Source: an uncultured Bacteroidales bacterium (GTDB lineage: Bacteria; Bacteroidota; Bacteroidia; Bacteroidales; Muribaculaceae). Taken from it: DNA of 27,670 nt. Positions 16,418 to 24,293 of this stretch are shown here, in pieces; positions within the stretch are counted from its first letter, which is position 1, and the number at the start of each line of letters is the position of its first letter. The stretch lies in NCBI GenBank assembly GCA_900554845.1, contig USIY01000004.1, positions 1-27,670 of the forward strand, read 5' to 3'. Both the position numbers and the translations under genes were made by a program. The notes beneath the pieces are model-generated. The model made no database searches, was not told the origin of the DNA, and saw only the letters and a program-made list of their open reading frames with translations.

Positions 16418-17730
16418 ATTTCTCCTGTGGTAAAAAGTAATTTGTAATAGGAATAAATGACATTGATGCGGGCGTTTATAAGATTCTGTTCCGCCTCAAG
16501 ACGTGCGTTGGCAGCGTCCACTTGATCAGTGATCAGAGCCATCCCTTCGTTGTAGCGCGTAGAGATTGTATTGTAATTACGCACCGCCAGTTCCACGCCT
16601 TTGTCGCGGGTTTTAAGTTCGTGATACGATTCCAGATATTTGATATAGTCGGCCCGGACATCCATTTCCAGTTGAGTGCGTGTGGCGTCGAGTTCATCAA
16701 GAGCCTGTGCGGTGCGGGCCCTTCCCGCCGCCAGTTTTTTATTGGTATGCCATAAAGAAGAGAGATTGTAACTGATACCTACACCTACGAACCAATAGCT
16801 GAGGTCCCTGTTGATGGGCGGTACTTCGGTGAGTATCGGTCCGTTAAGGTTCCATTCGGCGTGCAGACCGACTTTAGGCATGAACTCGGCCTTTATGATT
16901 TTCTCTGCGGCGCGGTTTATGGCCACCGATTGATTTGCAAGTTTCAGAGCGGGGGAGTTGGCACAGGAATTTGTCAGCCATTCCGCTTCGCTTAGCAAGG
17001 ACAAGGAGCGGTTCAGTATAACGGTGTCGGGCCTGACTACTGTCTCCGCTGATAATCCTGCCGTCTGCACCAGATTGTTATTCAGGATGGTCAGCATGTT
17101 GTCGATCCTGATTAGTTGAAGGTCCATGTCCGACAACAGCAACTCATAGCGGGTTATGTCGTTCTGAAGGATCATTCCTTGTTCAAAACGATGGCGCATA
17201 TCCTCCAGCACCTGCCTGGCATTTGCAATGTTCTCGCAGACCACGCTCCGGAGATTGGAGTATTTGTAGATATCAAGATAGTAACCGGTAAGACGGAACC
17301 GTATGTTGTCACGGTTCAGTTCGGTGGCGGTGCGTGCGGCGGAAGATTTGAGAGTCTCAAGTTCAATCGCGCCGTTTATGGCTCCACCCGCGTAGAGGGG
17401 TTGGGTGACCGATACGCCCGCTACATTGTTAAGATGGGGTATCGGGGCTTTCTGGTATTTGGAGAAATCACGTGCTGTGGTGAATCCGTTCCCGTTGTAT
17501 CCGAGGGACAACGAGGCTGAAAGTTCAGGGAGTCGTGCTGCTTTGGCAGTGGCCAGATCATAATAGGCTACAGTCTCGGCCGAAAGCGAAGCCTTCAGCC
17601 GGACGCTGTTGTTCTCGGCTGTTTGGTAAATTTCCTCAAGCGTAAAGACTCGCTCTGACTGCGCAAGCACCGACAACCCTCCCCATAGAATCGCTGTGAG
17701 CGACCCTATGAGCAATCTGGGATTGTTCAT
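16414..17730 (-). CDS. TolC-family outer-membrane efflux protein
   Basis: The 438-residue protein has a signal peptide (MNNPRLLIGSLTAILWGGLSVLAQ) and two OEP repeats: long helical stretches around residues 30-215 and 255-435, with beta strands such as GVSVTQPLYAGGAINGA and GVGISYNLSSLWH. These form the trimeric barrel-and-tunnel that exports substrates from an inner-membrane pump. It is the first gene of a tolC-emrA-emrB operon, and its stop overlaps the emrA start. It appears intact although both pump genes downstream are broken. It may now serve another pump or be on the way to decay. No good TAnnTTTG box is visible upstream. Confidence 0.92.
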   Translation of the reverse strand: MNNPRLLIGSLTAILWGGLSVLAQSERVFTLEEIYQTAENNSVRLKASLSAETVAYYDLATAKAARLPELSASLSLGYNGNGFTTARDFSKYQKAPIPHLNNVAGVSVTQPLYAGGAINGAIELETLKSSAARTATELNRDNIRFRLTGYYLDIYKYSNLRSVVCENIANARQVLEDMRHRFEQGMILQNDITRYELLLSDMDLQLIRIDNMLTILNNNLVQTAGLSAETVVRPDTVILNRSLSLLSEAEWLTNSCANSPALKLANQSVAINRAAEKIIKAEFMPKVGLHAEWNLNGPILTEVPPINRDLSYWFVGVGISYNLSSLWHTNKKLAAGRARTAQALDELDATRTQLEMDVRADYIKYLESYHELKTRDKGVELAVRNYNTISTRYNEGMALITDQVDAANARLEAEQNLINARINVIYSYYKLLFTTGEI

Positions 17731-17910
17731 GATGAAAATACTATAATGTTTGGGTAATGTTTACAGAATTTCGCCTGCATACAGGCATGAGGCCTGAAGA
17801 CTGCAGGCCTTGGCGGTCAGAATGAAGCGGTGCTCTTCCAGCTCTCGCGGAATGCCCAATGATGCGTTGTCGTAACGCTGTGGTTTACTGATATATGGAT
17901 AAAAAGCATA

Positions 17911-17938
17911 GTGGAGCGGCCCTTAAGAACCGCTCCAC
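17911..17938 (-). terminator. terminator of the CMD/cupin gene
   Basis: GTGGAGCGG and CCGCTCCAC are perfect 9-bp arms around a 10-base loop. On the minus strand the stem is followed within a few bases by a TTTTT run. It lies about 65 bases after the stop of the gene at 18004-18855 and isolates it from the tolC-type gene. Confidence 0.75.
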
Positions 17939-18003
17939 AAAATTACAACAAATTTCCGAATTGTCAAAACTGACTATATAATGGGGTATCGATTATTCCC
18001 TGA

Positions 18004-18855
18004 TTATTTGGCGTTTACTTTTGCATATTCTTCGTCGGTCACGGGCTCAAGCCATTCATTGACTGTATTATCGCCGGGCACTTCGAAAGCAAGATGGGCA
18101 AACCATGAGTCATCGGCCGCTCCGTGCCAATGTTTAGTGTTGGCGGGAATGTGTATCACCGTTCCGGGCAGAATCTCCATGGCTGGTTTTCCCCATTCCT
18201 GATACCATCCGCGTCCGGCAACTCCTACCAGCATCTGGCCTCCACCCTTTGTGGATTTATGCACATGCCAGTTGTTGCGGCAACCCGGTTCGAATGTTAC
18301 GTTGGCAAAGGGTATCTGGGAATCGCTGATACGTGCCAGATAGGAATTGCCGATGAAATATTTTGCATATGCCGTATTGGGTTCCCCGATCGGGAAAATC
18401 ATTTCCTGCTGGAATTTTTCTTTTGCAGAACTTGCCGCGGTTTCGTCTTTCCACACCTCCTTGGCCTGACGGAAAGCGGCCCATGCTTTGGGCCATCCGG
18501 CATAGAAGGCTATATGTGTCAATGCCTCGGCTATTTCCGTACGGGTTATGCCGTTGTTTTTGGCACTCTGCAGATGGAACGTCAACGAAGAATCGGTGAT
18601 TCCTTGCGCCACAAGACAAGTGACTGTGATGAGACTGCGGTCGCGCAAGGACAATAAGTCATTGCGGCTCCATACTTCGCCGAAAAGAATGTCGTCGTTC
18701 AAGTGGGCGAACTCCGGAGCGAACTCTCCAAGCGCGTCGCGTCCTGCTGTCTGTTCTATCTTCTTTCCCATAATTCCTGGTTTTATATTATCTGTCTGTG
18801 CATGACATGAAAGACCGGCAATAATAAACAGTGCCGTCAGAATCATTTTTTTCAT
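18004..18855 (-). CDS. exported carboxymuconolactone decarboxylase-like/cupin fusion protein
   Basis: The protein is 283 residues from ATG 18855. The frame extends to 18885, but that region overlaps a -7 promoter box, and the 18855 start begins the signal peptide MKKMILTALFIIAGLSCHAQ. Residues ~40-135 are a CMD/AhpD-like helical domain with RDRSLITVTCLVAQG and HLQSAKNNGITRTEIAEAL; only one Cys (C80) is present, so this is not the CxxC AhpD type. Residues ~165-270 are a cupin, with H197 and H199 in NNWHVH, Q207 near the usual Glu position, and PGTVIHIPANTKHWHG supplying H242/H244. It probably binds a metal ion in the periplasm. The reaction is unknown. Family members often sit with oxidoreductases, but none is adjacent here. 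Confidence 0.88.
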   Translation of the reverse strand: MKKMILTALFIIAGLSCHAQTDNIKPGIMGKKIEQTAGRDALGEFAPEFAHLNDDILFGEVWSRNDLLSLRDRSLITVTCLVAQGITDSSLTFHLQSAKNNGITRTEIAEALTHIAFYAGWPKAWAAFRQAKEVWKDETAASSAKEKFQQEMIFPIGEPNTAYAKYFIGNSYLARISDSQIPFANVTFEPGCRNNWHVHKSTKGGGQMLVGVAGRGWYQEWGKPAMEILPGTVIHIPANTKHWHGAADDSWFAHLAFEVPGDNTVNEWLEPVTDEEYAKVNAK

Positions 18856-18882
18856 ATTCTGGATATTATTAATTTCACATCG

Positions 18883-18890
18883 CAAAAATA
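18883..18890 (-). promoter_or_regulatory. -7 promoter box for the CMD/cupin gene
   Basis: On the minus strand this reads TATTTTTG, a full match to TAnnTTTG, 27 bases before ATG 18855. It supports that start over the longer frame. No clear -33 box is seen. Confidence 0.45.
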
Positions 18891-18941
18891 GTTCAAACAG
18901 ACAACATAAAAATACCAGATCCTACTATATTGTTACCAATT

Positions 18942-21338
18942 TTACAGAATTATTTTGCGTATTGTGTTTCCCTGGGTCAAAATGTATATGCCTGAAGGGA
19001 GAGAAGATATTTCAACGATCCCTGCGGATTTCCTTATGCATACACCGGAAGCGTTATACACATCGACCGGAAGACTCGGATCAAGACTGTTGATCCCAGA
19101 GTCAATGCCTTCGATTCCTGAATAATCGGTAAGCGTTGAGATTATCACCGAATTGGCATCGGAGGGGATGGTTAGTGTGACTTCATTGCCTTGGATTTCC
19201 TGAGTGGAGCTTCCTCCATTTAACGTAACGGTGACTTTCCATCCAGAGACTATCCCTCCGTCGGACACAGACGCCGAGAGATGCAGCGGACGACCGGAAA
19301 AGAATTTGCCGTTGAAACTTCGGCCATATAATGGAACGTCGTTCATAGTAATATTTACATTGTCCTGTCGGCCCCCGTCGATTGAAAGGACAACCGGTTT
19401 TCCTAATCCGAAGAATTCGGCCATGTGTTTGTAAAAGAATTCCGTCCGGTTTTTGGCCCATGATTTTGCGGCTTTGACCTCGTCGTTGTAATTGGGCCAC
19501 CATCTGTTGTAAAGCGGACGGTGATACTCTGAATATTCCGGCTGGATCGCATCCGCCATAGCGTCGATTTCATCGCCTATCACATTCCCGTTCATAAAAT
19601 CTCCCATATAGACGGCGCAACGGTCGATGAACATATCTTTGAATCGGGGAATATCCATCAGACGGCGGAAGAGGCGCGTGTGTTCCGGTTTATTGGCCCA
19701 GGCGTTGCTGTAATCATAATTGGGATCATAGAGCCAGTTGAGATACTTGTAATCGTACGGGCGGTTGTAAAGCCCGAGTCCGAAATCGGTGTCCTTCGTT
19801 ATCCAGCGCCACCTTCCTCCATCGGCCGTAGGACGCCACATCTCTATGTTGTTGCCGGGAAAATCCAGATTGTTGTGAAAGGATTCGGCTATCATAAGAT
19901 TGCAGAATTCACCGACATCCATTATGGCGTCGTATTCGGCGTAGGTATGTCCATGGCCGTTGTAGAATTCCTTGAAAGCCTTGAGGTTTGTGTCGTCTCC
20001 TTCCTTTATCTCATTCCAGTTCTCCACAACATCCACATCCTCCAGACCGTCATAGAAAGTGTAAACAAAGTCTTCGTTGCTGCGTGAGCGGAAATTAAGC
20101 ATTCCTTTATATTCGCCGTTTATAAAGACTATGGCCGGTTGATAAGGCTGCCAGTCCAGATCCGTCCGTCTGCCGATGTTGCGTTGGATCAAGGCGTCGC
20201 GAAAATAGAGATAGTCGAAATCATTTCCAGCATTGCGCAGTTCTATGGATTTCCAGTCCGTCAGGCCGGGGGCGTCCTCTGGGAAGAACTCGTGGTTGAA
20301 ACGCTTTTCTCCGAAACGTTTGTTGGCGTATAGGGCAAGCGATTTCAATGGCATGGAACGTGTAGCGCCTCCTTTTACGCGGGTTTCGCACAGTTGATTG
20401 ATCACGGATTTGTCGCCGGCTGACCAAAATACCTCCATGTTGACAGGGCGACGCCAGTCGTGACGCGCGTTGTCTCCGTTGTTCTTGTCATTATATATAC
20501 CGAGAGCGTCGCTGTAGAAATAATCTGGATTTGTGACTATGGACACTACAGGCATAGTCATGTCGCGGTTCAGGAATATATAGCTCTGCGTGGTGGATCG
20601 TGGGGAAAGATAACCTTCGCAGAACAGTTTGGCACGGACCGTTGTGGTTTTCGAAAGACTTATGGGGAATGCATAGACCGCTGAAGTTCCGGTGGGCTCT
20701 TTGCCGTTGAGAGTATAGCGGATCACCGTTCCTTCAGGGGCGTCATCAGGAAGCTTTAGCTCAAGCGCCATTGATACGTAAGAGGAATAAACTTTGCCCG
20801 GTGCGGAAAATACCGGAGCGCCGAGAATGTCATTGCAGACGGTCCCGCAGTTTGAGGATCCCGGAGTAGGATTGGCCTGATAACCCCATTCATCGGATCC
20901 GTCGGTCTTGCGGCCGTATGCAATGTTTGGTGCAGGTTGCTTTTTCATGCCTGTGATCCGGTCTGTAATCTCTCCGTTCTTGAAAAGATATACGGCGCCG
21001 TCTTTGCCAGATTCCAGACGGAACGACGCATGATAACCGTTTCCTTCCTTGTCGCAATATATCAGGACGTGTTCGCCGGGAGCCACATCCCTCATCGGTA
21101 AAGAATAGACCTTTTTTATTTTGTCGGATATGGAGAGGGCATAATCCGACAGATTCAATGAGGATGTTCCGGAATTGTAAAGTTCCACCCATGAATCAGG
21201 AAATTCTTTAAGGTCGTCCATGATGCAGTCGATATTGCTTTGCATCAACTCGTTTATGATCAATTCGGCGTCTGCGCTGACGTAAGTTCCTGCCAAAAGT
21301 CCTAAGGCTGCCAAAACACCGGTATGGATTTTTTTCAT
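18942..21338 (-). CDS. secreted CotH-family protein with lamin-tail, chitobiase-like and Por-type C-terminal domains
   Basis: The 798-residue protein has a signal peptide (MKKIHTGVLAALGLLAGTYVSA), then a lamin-tail domain (~25-165, starting LIINELMQSN), a chitobiase/hexosaminidase C-terminal-like fold (~175-255, with GTVIRYTLNGKEPTGTS), and a CotH kinase-like domain (~265-590). In the last, ARVKGG-type sequence appears as TRVKGGATRSMPLKSLALYA and the metal-binding pair as WITKDTDFGLG. The end (~735-798) looks like a Por/T9SS sorting tail: DVYNASGVCIRKSAG, then LPSGIYILTQGNTIRKIIL. CotH in Bacillus spores phosphorylates coat proteins; the substrate of secreted Bacteroidota versions is unknown, so kinase activity is inferred from the family. 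It lies upstream of the CMD/cupin gene on the same strand (86-base gap with its own -7 box). Confidence 0.9.
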   Translation of the reverse strand: MKKIHTGVLAALGLLAGTYVSADAELIINELMQSNIDCIMDDLKEFPDSWVELYNSGTSSLNLSDYALSISDKIKKVYSLPMRDVAPGEHVLIYCDKEGNGYHASFRLESGKDGAVYLFKNGEITDRITGMKKQPAPNIAYGRKTDGSDEWGYQANPTPGSSNCGTVCNDILGAPVFSAPGKVYSSYVSMALELKLPDDAPEGTVIRYTLNGKEPTGTSAVYAFPISLSKTTTVRAKLFCEGYLSPRSTTQSYIFLNRDMTMPVVSIVTNPDYFYSDALGIYNDKNNGDNARHDWRRPVNMEVFWSAGDKSVINQLCETRVKGGATRSMPLKSLALYANKRFGEKRFNHEFFPEDAPGLTDWKSIELRNAGNDFDYLYFRDALIQRNIGRRTDLDWQPYQPAIVFINGEYKGMLNFRSRSNEDFVYTFYDGLEDVDVVENWNEIKEGDDTNLKAFKEFYNGHGHTYAEYDAIMDVGEFCNLMIAESFHNNLDFPGNNIEMWRPTADGGRWRWITKDTDFGLGLYNRPYDYKYLNWLYDPNYDYSNAWANKPEHTRLFRRLMDIPRFKDMFIDRCAVYMGDFMNGNVIGDEIDAMADAIQPEYSEYHRPLYNRWWPNYNDEVKAAKSWAKNRTEFFYKHMAEFFGLGKPVVLSIDGGRQDNVNITMNDVPLYGRSFNGKFFSGRPLHLSASVSDGGIVSGWKVTVTLNGGSSTQEIQGNEVTLTIPSDANSVIISTLTDYSGIEGIDSGINSLDPSLPVDVYNASGVCIRKSAGIVEISSLPSGIYILTQGNTIRKIIL

Positions 21339-21361
21339 TTCAAAATGTTAAGGTTCAGATG

Positions 21362-21369
21362 CAAAATTA
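21362..21369 (-). promoter_or_regulatory. -7 promoter box for the CotH gene
   Basis: On the minus strand this reads TAATTTTG, a full match to TAnnTTTG, about 23 bases before ATG 21338. The -33 region lacks TTTG. Confidence 0.45.
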
Positions 21370-21505
21370 ATGATAATCGCGGACATTTCATATTGAGCGG
21401 AGCACTAAATAATTGTACTTTAATATCTTTTAAGTTGCAAAAAGTCAAGATGCAGGGAAATGTGAAACATATTTAGTAATTTTACAAAAGAAAAACCTAT
21501 TCATC

Positions 21506-22939
21506 ATGAAATATGCTCTTTTTGCCTTTACGGCATTGATGGCCGTTACTGCGGCGAGCGCGAAAGTGCAGCTTGCCTCGACAATCACCGACAATATGGT
21601 GCTTCAACAGAACACCAACGCCCGTATCTACGGTAAAGCGAAGCCCGGAAAAAAAGTAACTGTGACCCCTTCATGGAACAACAAGACCTTTAACGGAACC
21701 GCCGATAAAGACGGCAAATGGGTCGTTGAGGTCGAGACTCCCGCGGGAGGCTATAAGCCCTACAGCGTTACCGTCTCCGATGGAGAGCCCGTTACATTGA
21801 ACAATGTTTTGATAGGGGAGGTATGGCTTGCGTCCGGGCAGTCCAACATGCAGATGCCTCTGCGCGGCTACTGGGGATGTCCCATACAGGGAGGATATGA
21901 GGAAGTGGCTCACTCAGGCAACTGGAAGGACAAGATTCGTTTCATAACATTGCCTTTGGTACAGAGCTACACCCCAATGGACACAGTTGCCGCCTCCTGG
22001 ACTGTGCCGTCGCCTGAAACATCGCCGGATTACAGCGCGCTGGCATGGTTTGCCGCCAAGCGTATGACCGATGTCCTCGAGGTGCCGATCGGAATAGTAA
22101 GCGCTGCTTACGGCGGAGCACGTGTGGAAAGCTGGACTCCGCGTGAGATTCTGGAGACATACCCCGATGTGAGCCTTGACCCCAAGGACATCGAGCCGAT
22201 GGAGCATTACATGCGTCCGTTGCTGGCATATAACGCCATGTTTATGCCCATAAAGGACTATACGTATAAAGGAATAATGTGGTACCAGGGGTGCAGCAAT
22301 GTTGGCCACGATGACGTCTATGCCGAGCGTCTTGCGAATATGGTGAAGGACTGGCGCGAAAAGATCGGTCTTGGCGACATACCTTTTTATCAGGTGGAGC
22401 TCGCTCCCTATGCGTTCGACCACTCTATGAAAACGGCGCAGGGTCCGTTGCTGCGTCAGGCGCAGTGGAAGGCCTGCGATCTGATTCCAAACAGCGGAAT
22501 CATATGCAAAAACGACGCCGCTGTGGCGAAGGAGCGTTTTAATGTCCATCCCTCCAACAAGAAGGTGGTGGGCGACCGTATGGCGGATCTTGTGCTGAAC
22601 AAAACTTACGGCAAGCATATGTTCCCTTGTGTCAGTCCCAAATATAAAAGCCATGAGGTAAAGGGTAACGAGGTCTGGGTATATATCGACCTTGCCAACG
22701 ACGTGATCTCTCCCAATTGCGACATAGTAGGATTCGAAGTGGCCGGAGCTGATAAGGTGTTTCATCCCGCCGACAATGTCCGTCAGGACGGTCAGAACAA
22801 TACGCTGATAGTCTCCAGCGGCGAAGTCCCTGTTCCGGTGGCCGTTCGTTACTGCTGGAAGGATTTCCAGCTCGGAAACGTTGTGGGCGACAATTACCTT
22901 CCATTGGTACCTTTCCGGACCGACAACTGGGATTTCTAA
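21506..22939 (+). CDS. sialate O-acetylesterase-type SGNH esterase, secreted
   Basis: The 477-residue protein has a signal peptide (MKYALFAFTALMAVTAASA). Residues ~20-100 form a small beta domain (TDNMVLQQNTNARIYGKAKPG). The SASA esterase domain follows, with the nucleophile S113 in LASGQSNMQMPL, IVSAAYGGARVESW, GIMWYQGCSN, and the acid/base block NVHPSNKKVVGDRMA near the end. A C-terminal beta segment completes the family's normal length. It should remove O-acetyl groups from sialic acids, or from other acetylated glycans such as xylan, in the periplasm. That matches a host- or diet-glycan-using lifestyle. It is divergent from the CotH gene, has only a weak -7 match (TAATTTTA, 21477-21484), and is closed by a strong terminator. 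Confidence 0.92.
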   Translation: MKYALFAFTALMAVTAASAKVQLASTITDNMVLQQNTNARIYGKAKPGKKVTVTPSWNNKTFNGTADKDGKWVVEVETPAGGYKPYSVTVSDGEPVTLNNVLIGEVWLASGQSNMQMPLRGYWGCPIQGGYEEVAHSGNWKDKIRFITLPLVQSYTPMDTVAASWTVPSPETSPDYSALAWFAAKRMTDVLEVPIGIVSAAYGGARVESWTPREILETYPDVSLDPKDIEPMEHYMRPLLAYNAMFMPIKDYTYKGIMWYQGCSNVGHDDVYAERLANMVKDWREKIGLGDIPFYQVELAPYAFDHSMKTAQGPLLRQAQWKACDLIPNSGIICKNDAAVAKERFNVHPSNKKVVGDRMADLVLNKTYGKHMFPCVSPKYKSHEVKGNEVWVYIDLANDVISPNCDIVGFEVAGADKVFHPADNVRQDGQNNTLIVSSGEVPVPVAVRYCWKDFQLGNVVGDNYLPLVPFRTDNWDF

Positions 22940-22959
22940 TCATTTACTTTGATATAAAA

Positions 22960-23000
22960 TTTGCCGAATCCGTCTGCAGATGGGTTCGGCAAACTTTTTT
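22960..23000 (+). terminator. rho-independent terminator of the esterase gene
   Basis: TTTGCCGAATCC (22960-22971) pairs with GGGTTCGGCAAA (22982-22993), a 12-bp stem with one T-G wobble and a 10-base loop. It is followed by C and TTTTTT. It begins 20 bases after the esterase stop. Confidence 0.85.
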
Positions 23001-23025
23001 ATGTGAAGAATTATAGCTAATTTTG
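22995..23025 (+). promoter_or_regulatory. promoter of the serine dehydratase gene
   Basis: TAATTTTG (23018-23025) fully matches the TAnnTTTG -7 box. TTTT (22995-22998), 19 bases upstream, is a 3-of-4 match to the -33 TTTG and lies in the T-run of the preceding terminator. The ATG at 23065 is 39 bases downstream. Confidence 0.55.
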
Positions 23026-23064
23026 TATTCAGTAGTTGACTTAAAGTATAATATCATAAAGATC

Positions 23065-24273
23065 ATGAAATCCATCAAAGAACTTTATAAGATCGGCAAG
23101 GGACCGTCGTCTTCACATACAATGGGACCGCAATCAGCCTCAAAGGAGTATCTGGCTCGTGTTCCGGAGATTGCGGCGCGTTTTGAGGTTACATTGTTCG
23201 GCAGTCTCGCCGCCACGGGCAAAGGACATATGACCGACGAAGCGATCATCAATGTGTTCAGTGAGGCGGGACATGACATAGAAATATTGTGGGAGCCGGA
23301 AACTTTCCTGCCGTACCATCCCAACGCCATGACTTTCCGGGCGTATGATTCTGAAGACAATAAGGTGAGCGAGCTTACTGTCTACAGTGTGGGTGGCGGT
23401 GCCATCAAGATCGAAGGACAGTCGGAGGATGAGGAATCACCGGAGATCTACACCATGAATTCCATGACGGAGATCATGAAATATTGCGAGGAGACGGGAA
23501 AATGTTATTGGGAGTACGTTGAGGAGACCGAAGGTCCGGAAATATGGGAGCATCTTCATAACGTATGGGAGACCATGCGTAAATCGGTGGAGGAAGGACT
23601 GTCGCGCGAAGGCCGTCTTCCCGGGCCGTTGAATCTGCGCCGTAAGGCCGCTCAGTATCAGGTCAAGGCCGAAGGCTACCGCGACAATCTGCGCAGCCGA
23701 GGATTGACATTCGCCTATGCTTTGGCGGTAAGCGAGATGAACGCCTCCGGCGGCACAATCGTTACAGCCCCTACATGCGGAAGCTCGGGGGTGGTGCCGG
23801 GAGTGCTGTACCACATATGGAAAAGCCGCAATCTTCCCGAGGTAAAGATTCTCCGGGCCTTGGCCACGGCGGGTCTGATAGGCAATATAGTTAAGAAGAA
23901 CGCATCTATATCCGGAGCGGAGGCCGGTTGTCAGGCAGAAGTAGGCGTGGCCTGTGCCATGGCCGCGGGGGCGGCGTGCCAGTTGTTCGGCGGAAGTCCC
24001 GCTCAGATAGAGTACGCTGCGGAAATGGGTCTGGAGCATCATCTGGGAATGACCTGTGACCCTATATGCGGATTGGTGCAGATACCGTGCATAGAGCGCA
24101 ACGCTTATGCCGCGGCGCGTGCGTCGGACGCCAATATTTATGCTTCTTTCTCAGACGGAGTGCATCGCGTGAGCTTCGACAAGCTTGTAAATGTCATGAA
24201 GGAAACAGGACATGACATTCCTTCGCTTTATAAGGAAACCGGAGAGGGTGGCCTTGCGAAAGGCTCCCTGTAA
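23065..24273 (+). CDS. sdaA: L-serine dehydratase (ammonia-lyase), iron-sulfur type, single chain
   Basis: The protein is 402 residues from ATG 23065. A TTG at 23023 extends the frame but overlaps the -7 box, and the ATG begins the family N-terminus MKSIKELYKIGKGPSSSHTMGP. It deaminates L-serine to pyruvate and ammonia in the cytoplasm. The beta-type domain is at ~1-150 and the alpha-type domain at ~185-395 on one chain. Cysteines that can hold the catalytic [4Fe-4S] cluster are C238 in TAPTCGSSG, C289 in SGAEAGCQAE, and C331/C335/C342 in GMTCDPICGLVQIPC. The next gene, convergent after 20 bases, is an amino-acid symporter, which suggests that this end of the locus handles amino-acid uptake and use. 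Confidence 0.95.
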   Translation: MKSIKELYKIGKGPSSSHTMGPQSASKEYLARVPEIAARFEVTLFGSLAATGKGHMTDEAIINVFSEAGHDIEILWEPETFLPYHPNAMTFRAYDSEDNKVSELTVYSVGGGAIKIEGQSEDEESPEIYTMNSMTEIMKYCEETGKCYWEYVEETEGPEIWEHLHNVWETMRKSVEEGLSREGRLPGPLNLRRKAAQYQVKAEGYRDNLRSRGLTFAYALAVSEMNASGGTIVTAPTCGSSGVVPGVLYHIWKSRNLPEVKILRALATAGLIGNIVKKNASISGAEAGCQAEVGVACAMAAGAACQLFGGSPAQIEYAAEMGLEHHLGMTCDPICGLVQIPCIERNAYAAARASDANIYASFSDGVHRVSFDKLVNVMKETGHDIPSLYKETGEGGLAKGSL

Positions 24274-24293
24274 CATGTCTGACGGCATGACGG

